From Lytechinus pictus (lineage: Eukaryota > Echinodermata > Echinoidea > Temnopleuroida > Toxopneustidae), in the NCBI RefSeq assembly GCF_037042905.1, contig NW_026974140.1, positions 16,046,001-16,110,000 of the forward strand: DNA of 64,000 bases. Reading direction: 5' to 3'. A program made the position numbers and the translations under genes. The notes under the pieces are model-generated. The model was not told the origin of the DNA and did not search any database. It saw only the letters and a list, made by a program, of their open reading frames with translations. This document shows positions 38,161 through 48,866 of this stretch, piece by piece. Every line of letters starts with the position of its first letter. Positions within the stretch are counted from its first letter, which is position 1.

Positions 38161-38506
38161 GTGAGTAGAAGGCCAAATGTATAGTAATTTCATTTTCACA
38201 GTTACTTATTTTATATTTAGGAATAGCAACACGTTCACCTTAGCCCGTGAAATATGTTGACAGCCAATGTTCAAATATGTGAGCCGACAGACTAACGTTA
38301 TACCGTACGGGCACGGCCACACACTCACACTGGCCAGAGAGTAGCATAGGGCCGAGGCGAGGGGAAGCTCTTCTCGTCAGCGCCAGCCGCCGGCATGGCG
38401 AGTGGCAACAAAAAAGGAGGTGAACAGAGATAGGCGAGGGCTGTGTTAAGGAGTGTGAGCATGGCCATGGATGGTGACTGTAATCTGTGTATGTGTTAAC
38501 ATAATG

Positions 38507-39622
38507 GGCGCTAGTGTAGTTTCGCACCTCCCCGTTTAATGGTTTTCAAACATGTACAATCTCACCCTAAATAATTCACAACCTAAAATACTTGCATCTG
38601 AGCCTCCAAAGTCCAGTAGAAGTTGAATATTTGCCGTTTTGACACTTTTTTTTTACAAAGTTTTACACCTATTTCGGAATCACTCGGTCGCTTGAAGCTC
38701 AGCGCTGCACATAACTCATAAGCAGTCGGTACGCGTACAGTACGTACCACCTAGTGAAGTGTGTGTGTGTATTTGAGTTTTGTCAGACGTGTATCAATCA
38801 GATATGATTATTTACGTCTGGGACCGACCTTTAACGTCACCATCCGAAAGACGTGACCAGGGCTCGAACCTCTGCATCAATTTGTAACTTCCCCGCATAG
38901 CTTGGATTACAGGCGCACGCCACAACGCCCAGAAGTGCAAGAAGAGCGAGTTTTTCTATGGTATCTTCAAAAAGATTTTTTTCCCCTCTTTCAGCTTGCA
39001 CCAAGTATTACGGTAGTGGTTGATGTTTGTTGTGTGAAGGTGTGTGTGGGGTGTGCGTGTGTGTGCTTGTTTGAATGAAATAAGAAATGTGAAAAATGTG
39101 AATACAAGTAGATTTAGCGATGAAATAAGAAATAATAATGTAGAGCCTTGTTTTGAACTCTAGCCTAGGTCAGAGAACTTTCAACTGTATTCACATTTTT
39201 CACATTTCTTATTTCATTAAAAAAATCACACACACGCACACCCCACACACATACCTTCACACAACAAACATCAACCACTCTGCACAACCACTACCGTAAT
39301 ACTTGGTGCAAGCTGAAAGAGGGGAAAAAATCTTTTTGAAGATACCATAGAAAAACTCGCTCTTCTTGCACTTCACTAGGTGGTACGTACTGTAGCTGTA
39401 CGCGTACCGACTGCTTATGTGCAGCGCTGAGCTTGATCAAGCGACCGAGTGATTCCGAAATAGGTGTAAAACTTTGTAAAAAAGTGTCAAAACGGCAAAT
39501 ATTCAACTTCTACTGGACTTTGGAGGCTCATATGCAAGTATTTTAGGTTGTGAATTATTTAGGGTGAGATTGTACATGTTTGAAAACCATTAAAAGGGGA
39601 GGTGCGAAACTACACTAGCGCC
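38507..39622. mobile_element. Palindromic TIR element, TSD ACATAATG
   Basis: Long inverted arms start GGCGCTAGTGTAGTTTCGCA and are flanked by ACATAATG at 38499-38506 and 39623-39630. Arms of about 450 bases match closely except for a SINE in the left arm. An 8-bp TSD fits hAT or Merlin-like elements. Confidence 0.85.
38760..38932 (-). mobile_element. tRNA-derived SINE in one arm of the palindrome
   Basis: Absent from the matching position of the right arm (CTTCACTAGGTGG runs straight into GCACTTCTTGC there), so the insertion is bounded exactly. On the minus strand it reads TGGCGTGCGCCTGTAATCC (A box) and GGTTCGAGCCC (B box). The short tail is GT-rich. Confidence 0.8.
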
Positions 39623-39651
39623 ACATAATGTACGATACCATGGAAAATTGC

Positions 39652-40530
39652 ACTCATTCAATGAACAAGGCTATGTCTATGAATATGATATAACCTTGTT
39701 CTCAGTTATAATATCTCCATGTGTGGCAAAATAAGGATGGCAATGTTTGGCTTATTTTCTCTTTTTCTTTGGGATAAATGCTTGATTTCTTTACACTGAC
39801 AGTTTCCATTACACCTATTCGTCATACAACTTGGCCCTTAAGTAAATTTGATTCTTAGTTTAAATTATTTTTTTCTTAATTAAAAATAGAGATAAAAAAA
39901 TGAAAATTTTCTTGCCATATTATTTTCCACCAATAGAGGGCGTACACAAAAATATGCCCAAAATTCAAGTTTTTGAGCGCTCTAGTGAATACAAAAATTA
40001 TTCCCAAGTTACAAATGAAAAATAAATCGCAACTGTATGGAAATTAGTAATTTTGGTCACAAAAGTGATATTTTAATCATTTTTTAAAGTGTGTGCTCTG
40101 TACAGCATTGGCATGCCATAGTCCAACCTGTAGATTCCCCACAGGCAGGGTGGTTGCTGTGAACAAGTGGAAAATTGCTGTATTGTAGATCTAGCTATGT
40201 TCTAGACTGATGGTGAGGATATCATGGCCGGCAAGGTCAGCATGTAAGGTCTTTTTGCTCTAATTTCAAACTACCGGTAGATCTTTGACAGCTCAACACT
40301 GGAGCCAGGAATCAATTGTAATTTGTAGATTATATTTTTTTTACTTCCAGGTTGATTTGGAATTTAAATTTTGAAGTTAATTATTGATACCTTTTTAATT
40401 AAGAAAATGAACTCCTCGACCCTGTTGGAGTCTTACATTGGATTTGTCATCAGATAGAGCCATGATAAAGTGGCTCTATTATTTGTTAAGCTTTGTCAAA
40501 CACACATGGCTTGTTCATTGAATGAGTGGT
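39652..40530. mobile_element. CACTCATTCAATGAACAAG-ended MITE
   Basis: Inverted tips CACTCATTCAATGAACAAG (39652) and CTTGTTCATTGAATGAGTG (to about 40530). The inside is mirrored by 40960-41460. TSD not resolved. Confidence 0.6.
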
Positions 40531-40600
40531 TGAACACATAAAAGAAAATCAGCAAAATTGTAGATCCAAGTCAAATGTTTCTTTATAACTAATTATAGCA

Positions 40601-41460
40601 CTCATTCAATATAATGAACAAGTGTGGTCTGCCTCTGGAATACGCTACCATCAACAGCGGTGTTGGCCCTGTCCATCAAGGTCTTTAAGAACCGCCTCTT
40701 CAGTCACTCTTCCTTCAGTGACGGATGATGATTTTTACTTGCTAAACAGCAATTTTTATTTAGTATATTGTAAAGTACATCACTGCGATTCCTTTACATG
40801 TGTTTCCTGCGACTGCATCTTTTCTGCACAAGTAGGACAATACTCTACAAGAGGGATTTACTCTAATGGAAGAAGAAGAAGAACAAGGTTATGATATAAC
40901 CTTGTTCTCTTAGTGTTACTGTTAGGACTCTCTGTGTGCACTTGCTCACTGCAACCATTTTCATCCTGCCTGTGGGGAATCTACATGTAGGACTATGGTA
41001 TGCCAATGCAGTACACAGCACACACTTTAAAAAATCATTAAGATATCACATACTTTTGTGACCAAAAATACTAATTTCCATACAGTTGCAATTTGTTTTT
41101 CATTAGTATTTTGGGAATAATTTTTGTATTCACCAGAGCGTTCTAAAACTTGAATTTTTGCCATATTTTTGTGTAGGTACTCCATTGATGGAAAGTAATA
41201 TGGCAAGATAATTGTCATTTTTCAATCTTTGTTTTTAATTCATAAGAAATAATTAAAAGAATCAAATTACTTAAGAGCCAAGTTATATGATAAATAGCAG
41301 TAATGAAAACTGACATTGTAAAAAAAATAAACATTTGTCTCAAAGAAAAAGAGAAAATAAGCCAAAAATTGCCAGCCTTATTTTGCCACACATGGAGTAG
41401 TAACAGAGAACAAGGTTAAATCAAGGTTAAATATCATAACCTTGTTCATTGAATGAGTGC
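40601..41460. mobile_element. Related MITE carrying a LINE 3' fragment
   Basis: Begins CACTCATTCAATATAATGAACAAG and ends CTTGTTCATTGAATGAGTG. Its right part is the inverted copy of 39670-40170. Bases 40625-40730 encode a non-LTR RT C-terminus (WNTLP....LSIKVFKNRLF) in the plus direction, followed by (GAA)n, so a retrotransposon tail inserted here or was captured. Confidence 0.6.
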
Positions 41461-42194
41461 CTGTGTGGGGAAATTTTAATATTGGCAATGTCTTGCTAAT
41501 TATGTTTTCTCTTGTTGGGGACAAATGCTTGATTTTTTATTTACACTGTCAATTTCCAGGCTACAACTAGTCATATAAATTGAATTCTTTCAATTATTTC
41601 TTTTATAAATTAAAAATAGAAATAAATATTTTTGGTTACAAAAGTGACTCTGCATACATGAAGATCTACATGTAAGATTCCCCGTATAGGCAGGGTGGTT
41701 GCAGTGAACAACTGGTAGCCAGCATAGTTCAGCCAATCGTAGAGACTCATATTGGCTCATAATTTTTCCCTTTCTGATTTCATTCAGGGTAAGGGCTGCA
41801 TGATACTTATATATATTATATTATATTATTTCAAGAAGTGATATTGAAACTTCAGTGAATGGACATTACTTTTGATTTGATTGTTGGTGTTGATATTTAT
41901 ACCAAAACTTCCTCAAAAATCAATCAACACAGAAAGACTATGAACCCCAAACATTTCCTTGATCCAGGATGGTAAAAAAAAGGTAATAAGTGTCGGTCAA
42001 CTTACATGTAGTACCAGATAATGTAATAGCATGTATTGCTGTGTTCCAGAACTGCCTGTTGATTGATGAGTCCCCCTCTATTTGCTATGTGTTAATGATT
42101 TTACCCCCTAATTTTCTACCTTCTAGGCTTTTACAGCTATTAGTTATCAGTGAGAGCCAGGAGTCTTTGACAAAGTCTATACAAGGCCAAGAAT
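41461..42194. other. Diverged direct copy of MITE arm, then DNAAF6 upstream sequence
   Basis: Bases 41461-41730 repeat the order of 39700-40170 (GGACAAATGCTTGATTT, TTGGTTACAAAAGTGA, GGCAGGGTGGTTGC). The remainder precedes the DNAAF6 start and has candidate acceptors (TTCTACCTTCTAG, CTTTTACAG). Confidence 0.5.
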
Positions 42195-45100
42195 ATGGAG
42201 TTCATGGGTGCAAACATTACCGCTCTGGCAAGCTTGCTGAAAGATGAAAAAGAAGATGAAAGTGATGATGAACAGGTAGGAAAAAGATATAAAAATCCTA
42301 TTTGTGAAGTTTTGTCTATCATTTTAATTGTTCCTACTTTCCCTCAGATATAATACAATATTTTGTATTGCAGATATCCTCATTGTACTGGTAAAATGTA
42401 ATAATTTTTTTTTTTATAGAAGTATAAAATGACTGCGAATTCCCATGTTCACTTTATTTCTTTACTAAAAAAATATTTACTTTATTCATTTTTTGTATTT
42501 ATTTCATTCATTTATTGATTTATATTGATTTATTCAATCATTTGTTTATTATTTTCTCTTTCATTTATTTTTTATTGGTTTTCTTCTTTATTCATTCATT
42601 CATTCTTTCATTTTTTTTAATTCAATAATTTTCTATTTGTTCATATCAGCTCTCGACACAGAAGGCTTCCATTGGACCTGGTTCAATAGGACCTCCAAAG
42701 AAACACCAACAAAGTAAAGGTGAGATATATCCTTCAAACTTTTTTAAATCCATATTAGCTGTATACTAGTTTGACAGTAGTTGGCCACTCAAAATGTATT
42801 GAATATTTGAAGGGCTTTGTAATTTTTTTTCTAATTAAAATGCAGTAATGCTATATTGAGTACATTAGTTTTTGTCTCGCCTGCGTAGTGGAGCGAGACA
42901 TAGGTATCACTATTTCCGGCGGCGTCGTCGTCAACAATTGTGTTGTACACATAACTAACTTTCTATATCTTCGAGGTGGGATCACCAAATTCATACCAGA
43001 GGTCCATCTCCTGAAGGCACAGGTCAAGTTCGAATATGAGTCGAATTTGAATAAGGTCAAAGGTCAATGAACTTTCCATGACTGGCACTGTGCTCTGCTG
43101 TACATACAATAATTTTCTATAGCTTCATGGTGGGATCGCCAAACTCGTAACAGAGGTCCATCTAAGTCATATAGCATAGTTTTGACATGCAGTCTCTTCA
43201 TGACTGCAATATGCAGGCGAGACAACGCTTGGCGTTTGCCTTGTTTATTTTTTATTTTTGAAATATATTTGTGTTGCAGTATCAGGTGGTGGTTTCCCTT
43301 GGAACATACGTGTAGTTTACAGATATTCCAGTGTACTAATAAGCAAGTTCATACCTCACAGTGCTAGATTATATCAGCGATGGCTACGTCATTGAAGTGT
43401 AAAAATTAAAAAAAGTATATTTTCTGTGTCATCTGAAGAAAACTGTCCAGGGCTCCGTAACACAAAGGTTTGCGATAAATTGCATATATGAAAGAATCGC
43501 ACTGATTGGTTCCTGATCAGTATTTTAAACCAAATGAGCGTGTAACATTGATATTGATTGGTCAGATCATTTAGCGATTGATCGCTAATCTTTGTGTTAT
43601 GGAGCCCTGAATTGTCAGGTTATTAAATGTTTTTATCATCAGATGAGAATTCACTAGCCTGAAGCTAACAATCCATTGATTACATTTATTTTGGAAAACA
43701 ACTTGATTTAATCAATGTAACAATGTCTTTATGCAACTGATACTTCCATGACCATTGATTAGACTTTAGACTAGTACATTCTGTTGAAATGAATGGGCCA
43801 CAAGTAGCAAAAGTCCTATATTATTACTTTGTTTCTTTGATTGTTCAGCTGATGTAGGTAAGAAATCTAGCGATACAAAGGATATCTGGGATGCTGAAGC
43901 TGTTCCTGAAGGATCAGAGTTTGAAGATATCTATGACCCAAGACCAGAACCAGAGTAAGAATACTGGATTTATACAATTTTCTTATTTTGTGTTTGCTCA
44001 TCTCTCCCTCTCTTACTCTTCATTTTCTCTCTTTATCTCTCTCCTCTTCCTCACTTGCTCTCTGTTGTTTTACTAATGCCCCCCCCCCATCTCCCTTTTC
44101 TGTTCTGCCTGCATTTCTTTGTAATCTATTTCCCTTTCCCCCATTTTCCCTTGTTTGAAGCAATTTTTCGTTCTTTTTAAAAAAATTTTGCACTCTCTGT
44201 GTAATCCCCCTTTTTTTAATATTCCCATCTTGTCTGGAAAAGCCATACTGTTGGTATACTAACATTATATCAGTTCAAATTGATTTATTTTAAGATGAGT
44301 GTGCATGAAAAAGCACTTTTATTTTTTCATCTTACCAGGTACTGCTTCATTTTTTTTTAATTTAAATTAATTCATTTTTTTATTGGGTGTTCAAAACTGA
44401 TTCACAAGGTAGAAATTTAGGTTTAAATGTGCTGCTTAACTTCTTCATAATGTTTTTTTGTTAATCTGTACAGACTCATACATAATTAATTATACTTCTT
44501 TTCATGGGCATATCATGTTATAAACTAAGTTTTAAGCTGCATTATATTTAAAATTGTATTTCCTTGATTCATTTATAGATATGACATCATCTTCAAGCAA
44601 GCTGTTACCTCAGAGGATATGTTCCTTCAGATGGGTAGAAAAACACAGGCCACTTCATCATGTGAAGATCTTGTGGTAAGAAACAGCATTTCATGAAACA
44701 AACTAGTCAGTGATTGTAACTGGCAATTGTTATAAGCTACTGAAATCCTTTCATCTGATTGGCTCAGAGCCAATTTTATCCGTGAAATTCATTGACAAGA
44801 TGCTTCATGAAACTCTCCAATGTTGACTACGATTTTATTTTGGTTAGATGCATCTACTGTTAAAGTGCAGTTTGTATGTATATGTTGATTGAAGTTTCAA
44901 GTTTCAATTTATTAACGATCATTCCAAATACATTTTTTTAACAAAGTCATTTTCAATTCTTGAAGAAGTGAGGCATGGAGATTATCAAAATATTCTCTTT
45001 TATATTTTCCATGGTTAATATAACATTAATTTACATTACGAAACTTTGTGTTTAAGAATGGATCTCATCTGACACCCCAATTTCAAATTCCAAGCTACTT

Positions 45101-48100
45101 TCACTCGCCCCCCCATATCAACAAGGAATGGTTATCCTTAAAGGAGAATGAAACCCTTGAAACCAGCTGAATCCATATCAAAGAGAAAAATCAAAGAAAC
45201 ATATTGTTGAAAGTTTGAGGAAGATTGAATGAATAATAAGAAAGTTATGAGCATTTGAATATTGAGATCACTAATGCCATGTAGATCCTCCTATTGGCAA
45301 TGCGACCAAGATCTGTGATGTCACACACGTACAACTCCCTCATTACTTTAGTACATATTTCACTTATATTCTCACTTTTATAGAGTCTATCACAAGGTGA
45401 GGTGTTCTCTTTATGAGAGGACAAGTACAGAGGTTTCACAACATTATATCATTGATGAATCGTTTGTCATATGATTAGAATGAGCAAAAAGAGATGTTTT
45501 GGGGTATATTTTCAGTCTCCAAAAGGGGAGAGTTGTTCATCTGTGACATCATAGATCTTGGTCGCATTGCCAATGGGAGGATCTCCATAGCATTAGTGAT
45601 CTAGACATTCAAATGCTCATAACTCTTCTATTGCTAGTCCTATTTTACTCAAAAACTTTTGTTGATCTTATTCTTTGATTTTTCTGCTTTCACAAAAGCT
45701 AACTTGCTCCAAGAGTTTCATTCTCACTTAAGTAAACAACCACGCACTCTCCCAGATAATGTTGTTATGTTATGTTATACCGAGGTTTTACCTGACTGCT
45801 AAGAAAGCACGAATGCCTGTGAGCAAGCAACCAGAGGACCGACGGCTTAAGGTCCTCCCCAAGGAGAAGTGACCTTCATAAGGCCTGGCAGAGAGAGAGA
45901 GAGAGAGGGAGTTAACTGGGGGTGATTTTTTAAAACTTATTGTCATTTTGCATCGTTCAAAATTTCAGTTCGATCTCCATCTAAATTTTGAATCATTTTT
46001 AGACATGCTAATGTCCTAAAACAAATAGAATACAAATTTATTCTTTCAAGATTACTGTCAGCCAGGAAGCTCTGAAGAGTTTGTTTATACTATTACGTAA
46101 CAAGGACAGCTGCAATCCCACTCCATGCCGTTCATCAGCCTGATGTGGTGGCATGCACAGTGTTTATCGGCTCTTATCAGCAGCTGCAGTCACTGAATCA
46201 ACCCCACCCCAGTTTAAAGGTCTAGTCCACCCCAGGAAAATGTTGATTTGAATAAATAGAGAAAAATCAAACTAGCATAATGCTGAAAATTTCATCAAAA
46301 TCGGATATAAAATAAGAAAGTTATGAATTTTTTAAGTTCCACTTATTTTTCACAAAACAGTGATATGCACAACTCAGTTGCATGCAAATGAGACAGTCGA
46401 TGATGTCCCTCACTCACTATTTCTTTTGTTTTTTATTGTTTGAATTATACAATATTTCATTTTTTACAGATTCGACAATAAGGACCAATTTGACTGTGTC
46501 ATATAGTATTAAACAATGTTGATTCCACATGTTCAGGGTGGAATTAATCATTGTTTCACTTGACAATGAGGAGAAAATTAGAATATTTCATATTTCACAT
46601 AATAAAATACAAAAGAAATAGTGAGTGGATGACATCATCAGTCTCCTCATTTGCATACCGACCAGGATGTGCATATAACTGTTTTGTGAAATTAAGCGAA
46701 ACTTTAAAATATCATAACTTTCTTATTTTACATCCGATTTTGATGAAATTTTCAGTGTTATGTTTGTTGGATTTTTCTCTTTTTATTCAAATCAACTTTT
46801 GTTGGGGTGGACTTGTCCTTTAAACGAGAGAAATGAAACTTTTCCCCAAAACTGAAAGTGGGGTGTCAATACCCCACTTGAGCTCCCATTGACTAACACA
46901 CAAGGCATTTTCAGCAGTCAGATGAACCCCACCCCAGTTTAAACGAGAGAATTGAAGCTCTCCCAAAATCTGAAATTGGGGTTTCAAATACCCCACCTGA
47001 GCTCCCATTGACACAACACGCAAGGCAATAGAGTTCCTGTGTTATAAGCTGGTGGGGTATTTTTTAAACACAGGATTCGCGTAATGAGTTATCCACAGTT
47101 GACCGTTTCCATACATGATTTTGAAAAAATAATTAGATAGATAAATGGTGCTATATGAATTCTTATCATGATCATCATCATTCATTTCTCTTATTTTCGT
47201 TGATAACATTCAACTGGAGTTTATTAAGATGTAAGTCAAAATCAGTGATTATCGTTAATATTTTGCAATTGAAACTAGATTTGAAGCGCTACTCATCAAA
47301 CTCCACAATTTAGAATAAGATATCTTGCTAGATAAATAATTGATGATGGGAAGGAGTAATAAAACATGATTCCCTTTTTGTATTGAAGGTCAAAATAAAA
47401 CTACCAGGAGTAAATTATGCAGAAGTTGAATTAGATGTTAAGGACAAGTTTCTTGATTGCAGGACACCAAATCAGTAAGTATTTTTTAGCTTACTCATAT
47501 TTAATACATGAATTGATAAGGATTCCAATAATATGTTTGGGGAAAAGTAGGTTTATGATATATTAGAATCTTAGAATATACCGTAAGAGAATTTGAGATA
47601 GAGAACAAGCCTGTACAAATATTTACTTTCTAAAAAAATAATTGGTTAATTGAGAACATTTAAGATGAAATTATTCCTGCATTTTTCTTCCCAACATGTA
47701 TGTGTATACAGTTGATTTTTCCAGTACAAGCTTGTTTTATGCACCTACTTTTTGTTTTCAGATTTATTTACTGTATTACATGATATTATACAATGTGTTC
47801 GCATGGGTAGCTATCATGAGAAGGGGGTGGCGTTTCCTCACCCAAATTTCAAATCCTTAATAGCAACCTGTGGGGTAGGGACCCTTGCCTGAACAAAAAA
47901 AAATATAACAAAATCATTGCATGTGGTATGTATGTAGGATCACTTATCACAGTGATAAAATTAATATTGACTGCTCAATGGATGTTTTGCTGATACTCTA
48001 ATTAAAACTTTTGATTCCCCATTATTCCTTTTTCAGCAAACTTGGTCTCCATCTTCCTCATCCTGTTGATAGTAAGAATGGTAAAGCCAAGTGGGATGGA

Positions 48101-48163
48101 GATAAAGAAATGTTGACTGTTACCCTAAGGATGACCAGGGAATATGACTTTGTCAATTTCTGA
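42195..48163 (+). CDS. DNAAF6: Dynein axonemal assembly factor 6 (PIH1D3), 6 coding exons
   Basis: Coding exons 42195-42275, 42650-42719, 43849-43954, 44579-44675, 47389-47474 and 48037-48163 join in phase (0,1,2,0,2) to 188 codons. The product is a cytoplasmic co-chaperone that works with HSP90 and other DNAAFs to pre-assemble outer and inner dynein arms for motile cilia. Recognisable blocks are the acidic N-terminus (ALASLLKDEKEDESDDE), an IGPGSIGPP block, DIWDAEAVPEGSEFEDI, and from residue 87 the PIH/CS-like domain with YDIIFKQAV, EDMFLQMG, VKIKLPG, FLDCRTP and a REYDFVNF C-terminus. Human DNAAF6 is about 214 residues, so this copy is slightly shorter at the N-terminus. An in-frame TGA at 42168-42170 precedes the chosen ATG, so the start is firm if that exon extends upstream. 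Introns hold several MITEs. The gene faces SGCB tail to tail. Confidence 0.95.
42874..43242. repeat. Short copy of the GTCTCGCCTGCGTA-ended DR1 repeat
   Basis: Same tips and order as 30974-32089 but with a single full unit; DR1 at 43054-43066. It lies in DNAAF6 intron 2 (between exons 42650-42719 and 43849-43954). Confidence 0.85.
43448..43609. mobile_element. Palindromic CAGGGCTCC-ended MITE
   Basis: Inverted ends CAGGGCTCCGTAACACAAAG and (complement) CAGGGCTCCATAACACAAAG. Flanks AACTGTC / AATTGTC resemble an aged TSD. In DNAAF6 intron 2. Confidence 0.8.
45142..45727. mobile_element. TTAA palindromic MITE (AGGAGAATGAAAC family)
   Basis: TTAA at 45138-45141 and 45728-45731. Ends AGGAGAATGAAACCCTTG and complement of GTGAGAATGAAACTCTTG, with arms matching inward (GATCCTCC.ATTGGCAATGCGACCAAGATCT). 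In DNAAF6 intron 4. Confidence 0.8.
46218..46819. mobile_element. Intact TTAA palindromic MITE (AGGTCTAGTCC family)
   Basis: TTAA at 46214-46217 and 46820-46823. Arms AGGTCTAGTCCACCCCAG... and complement AGGACAAGTCCACCCCAAC. A neighbouring duplicate at 46925-46952 shows the uninterrupted target CCCAGTTTAAACGAGAG, so this is a clean TTAA insertion (piggyBac/Kolobok-type target). In DNAAF6 intron 4. Confidence 0.85.
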
Positions 48164-48860
48164 TGAAGAATCTTTGTAGACCTATGATGACATTGATCTC
48201 GGGAGGATTATATCATTTAGGAACTGAATGTGGAGAGATCCGATTAATTTCAGATGACGGAATATGACTCCACTACATTCTGATGAAATTAACCATTTTG
48301 GACCTATGATAATGATGATCTCAGAAGAAACATTTCGATTGATTGAAAGTCTGTCATTGTTTTTGGATCAACTTCTAGCAGTTACTAAGGTGAAAAATAT
48401 TATTCCGTCCATCTACAGCCACCAGGAACTTTCATTTATATTTCCAATCATTCAACAGGGAGTGCATTGTGTAGTACTTGATTTGACGATGCATGTTGGT
48501 CAATGAGCTTCATTGAGATGACTGATTGCCTGCCTAGTTGACTAATGATACATCTTACATGTGAAGACATCTAAGGAGATACATTCCATTGACTGACTGG
48601 AATAGTTAGGAAGAAAGAGACGATTCATCTATCATGTGTAGTAGTGAATGAAACTTTCAAACTAGAAACAGGATGCAGCATGTTGCTGTGCAGAAAGTTT
48701 AAACTGATAAAATATCTTTGAATTTCTGTAGAACTCATATTAATTTCCATCGAAATATGAGGCATTTGAGTATTCTATCATATTTTCTCACCCACTTGTC
48801 ACTTAATTGATTTTCCACAAGGGAGGGGGGAGGGTTTGGTGTCTTGTAAGAACTGTTTTT

Positions 48861-48866
48861 AATAAA
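48861..48866 (+). terminator. candidate polyadenylation signal of DNAAF6
   Basis: AATAAA about 700 bases after the DNAAF6 stop codon. The intervening UTR has a diverged direct repeat (48164-48210 and 48276-48330 share CCTATGATRA...TGATCTC). Confidence 0.4.

Noticed and set aside
38870-38932. Alu element (GGATTACAGGCGCACGCCAC resemblance)
   Set aside because: Likeness is limited to the shared pol III promoter-type region; the remainder does not match Alu, and primate contamination would not sit in one arm of a local palindrome.
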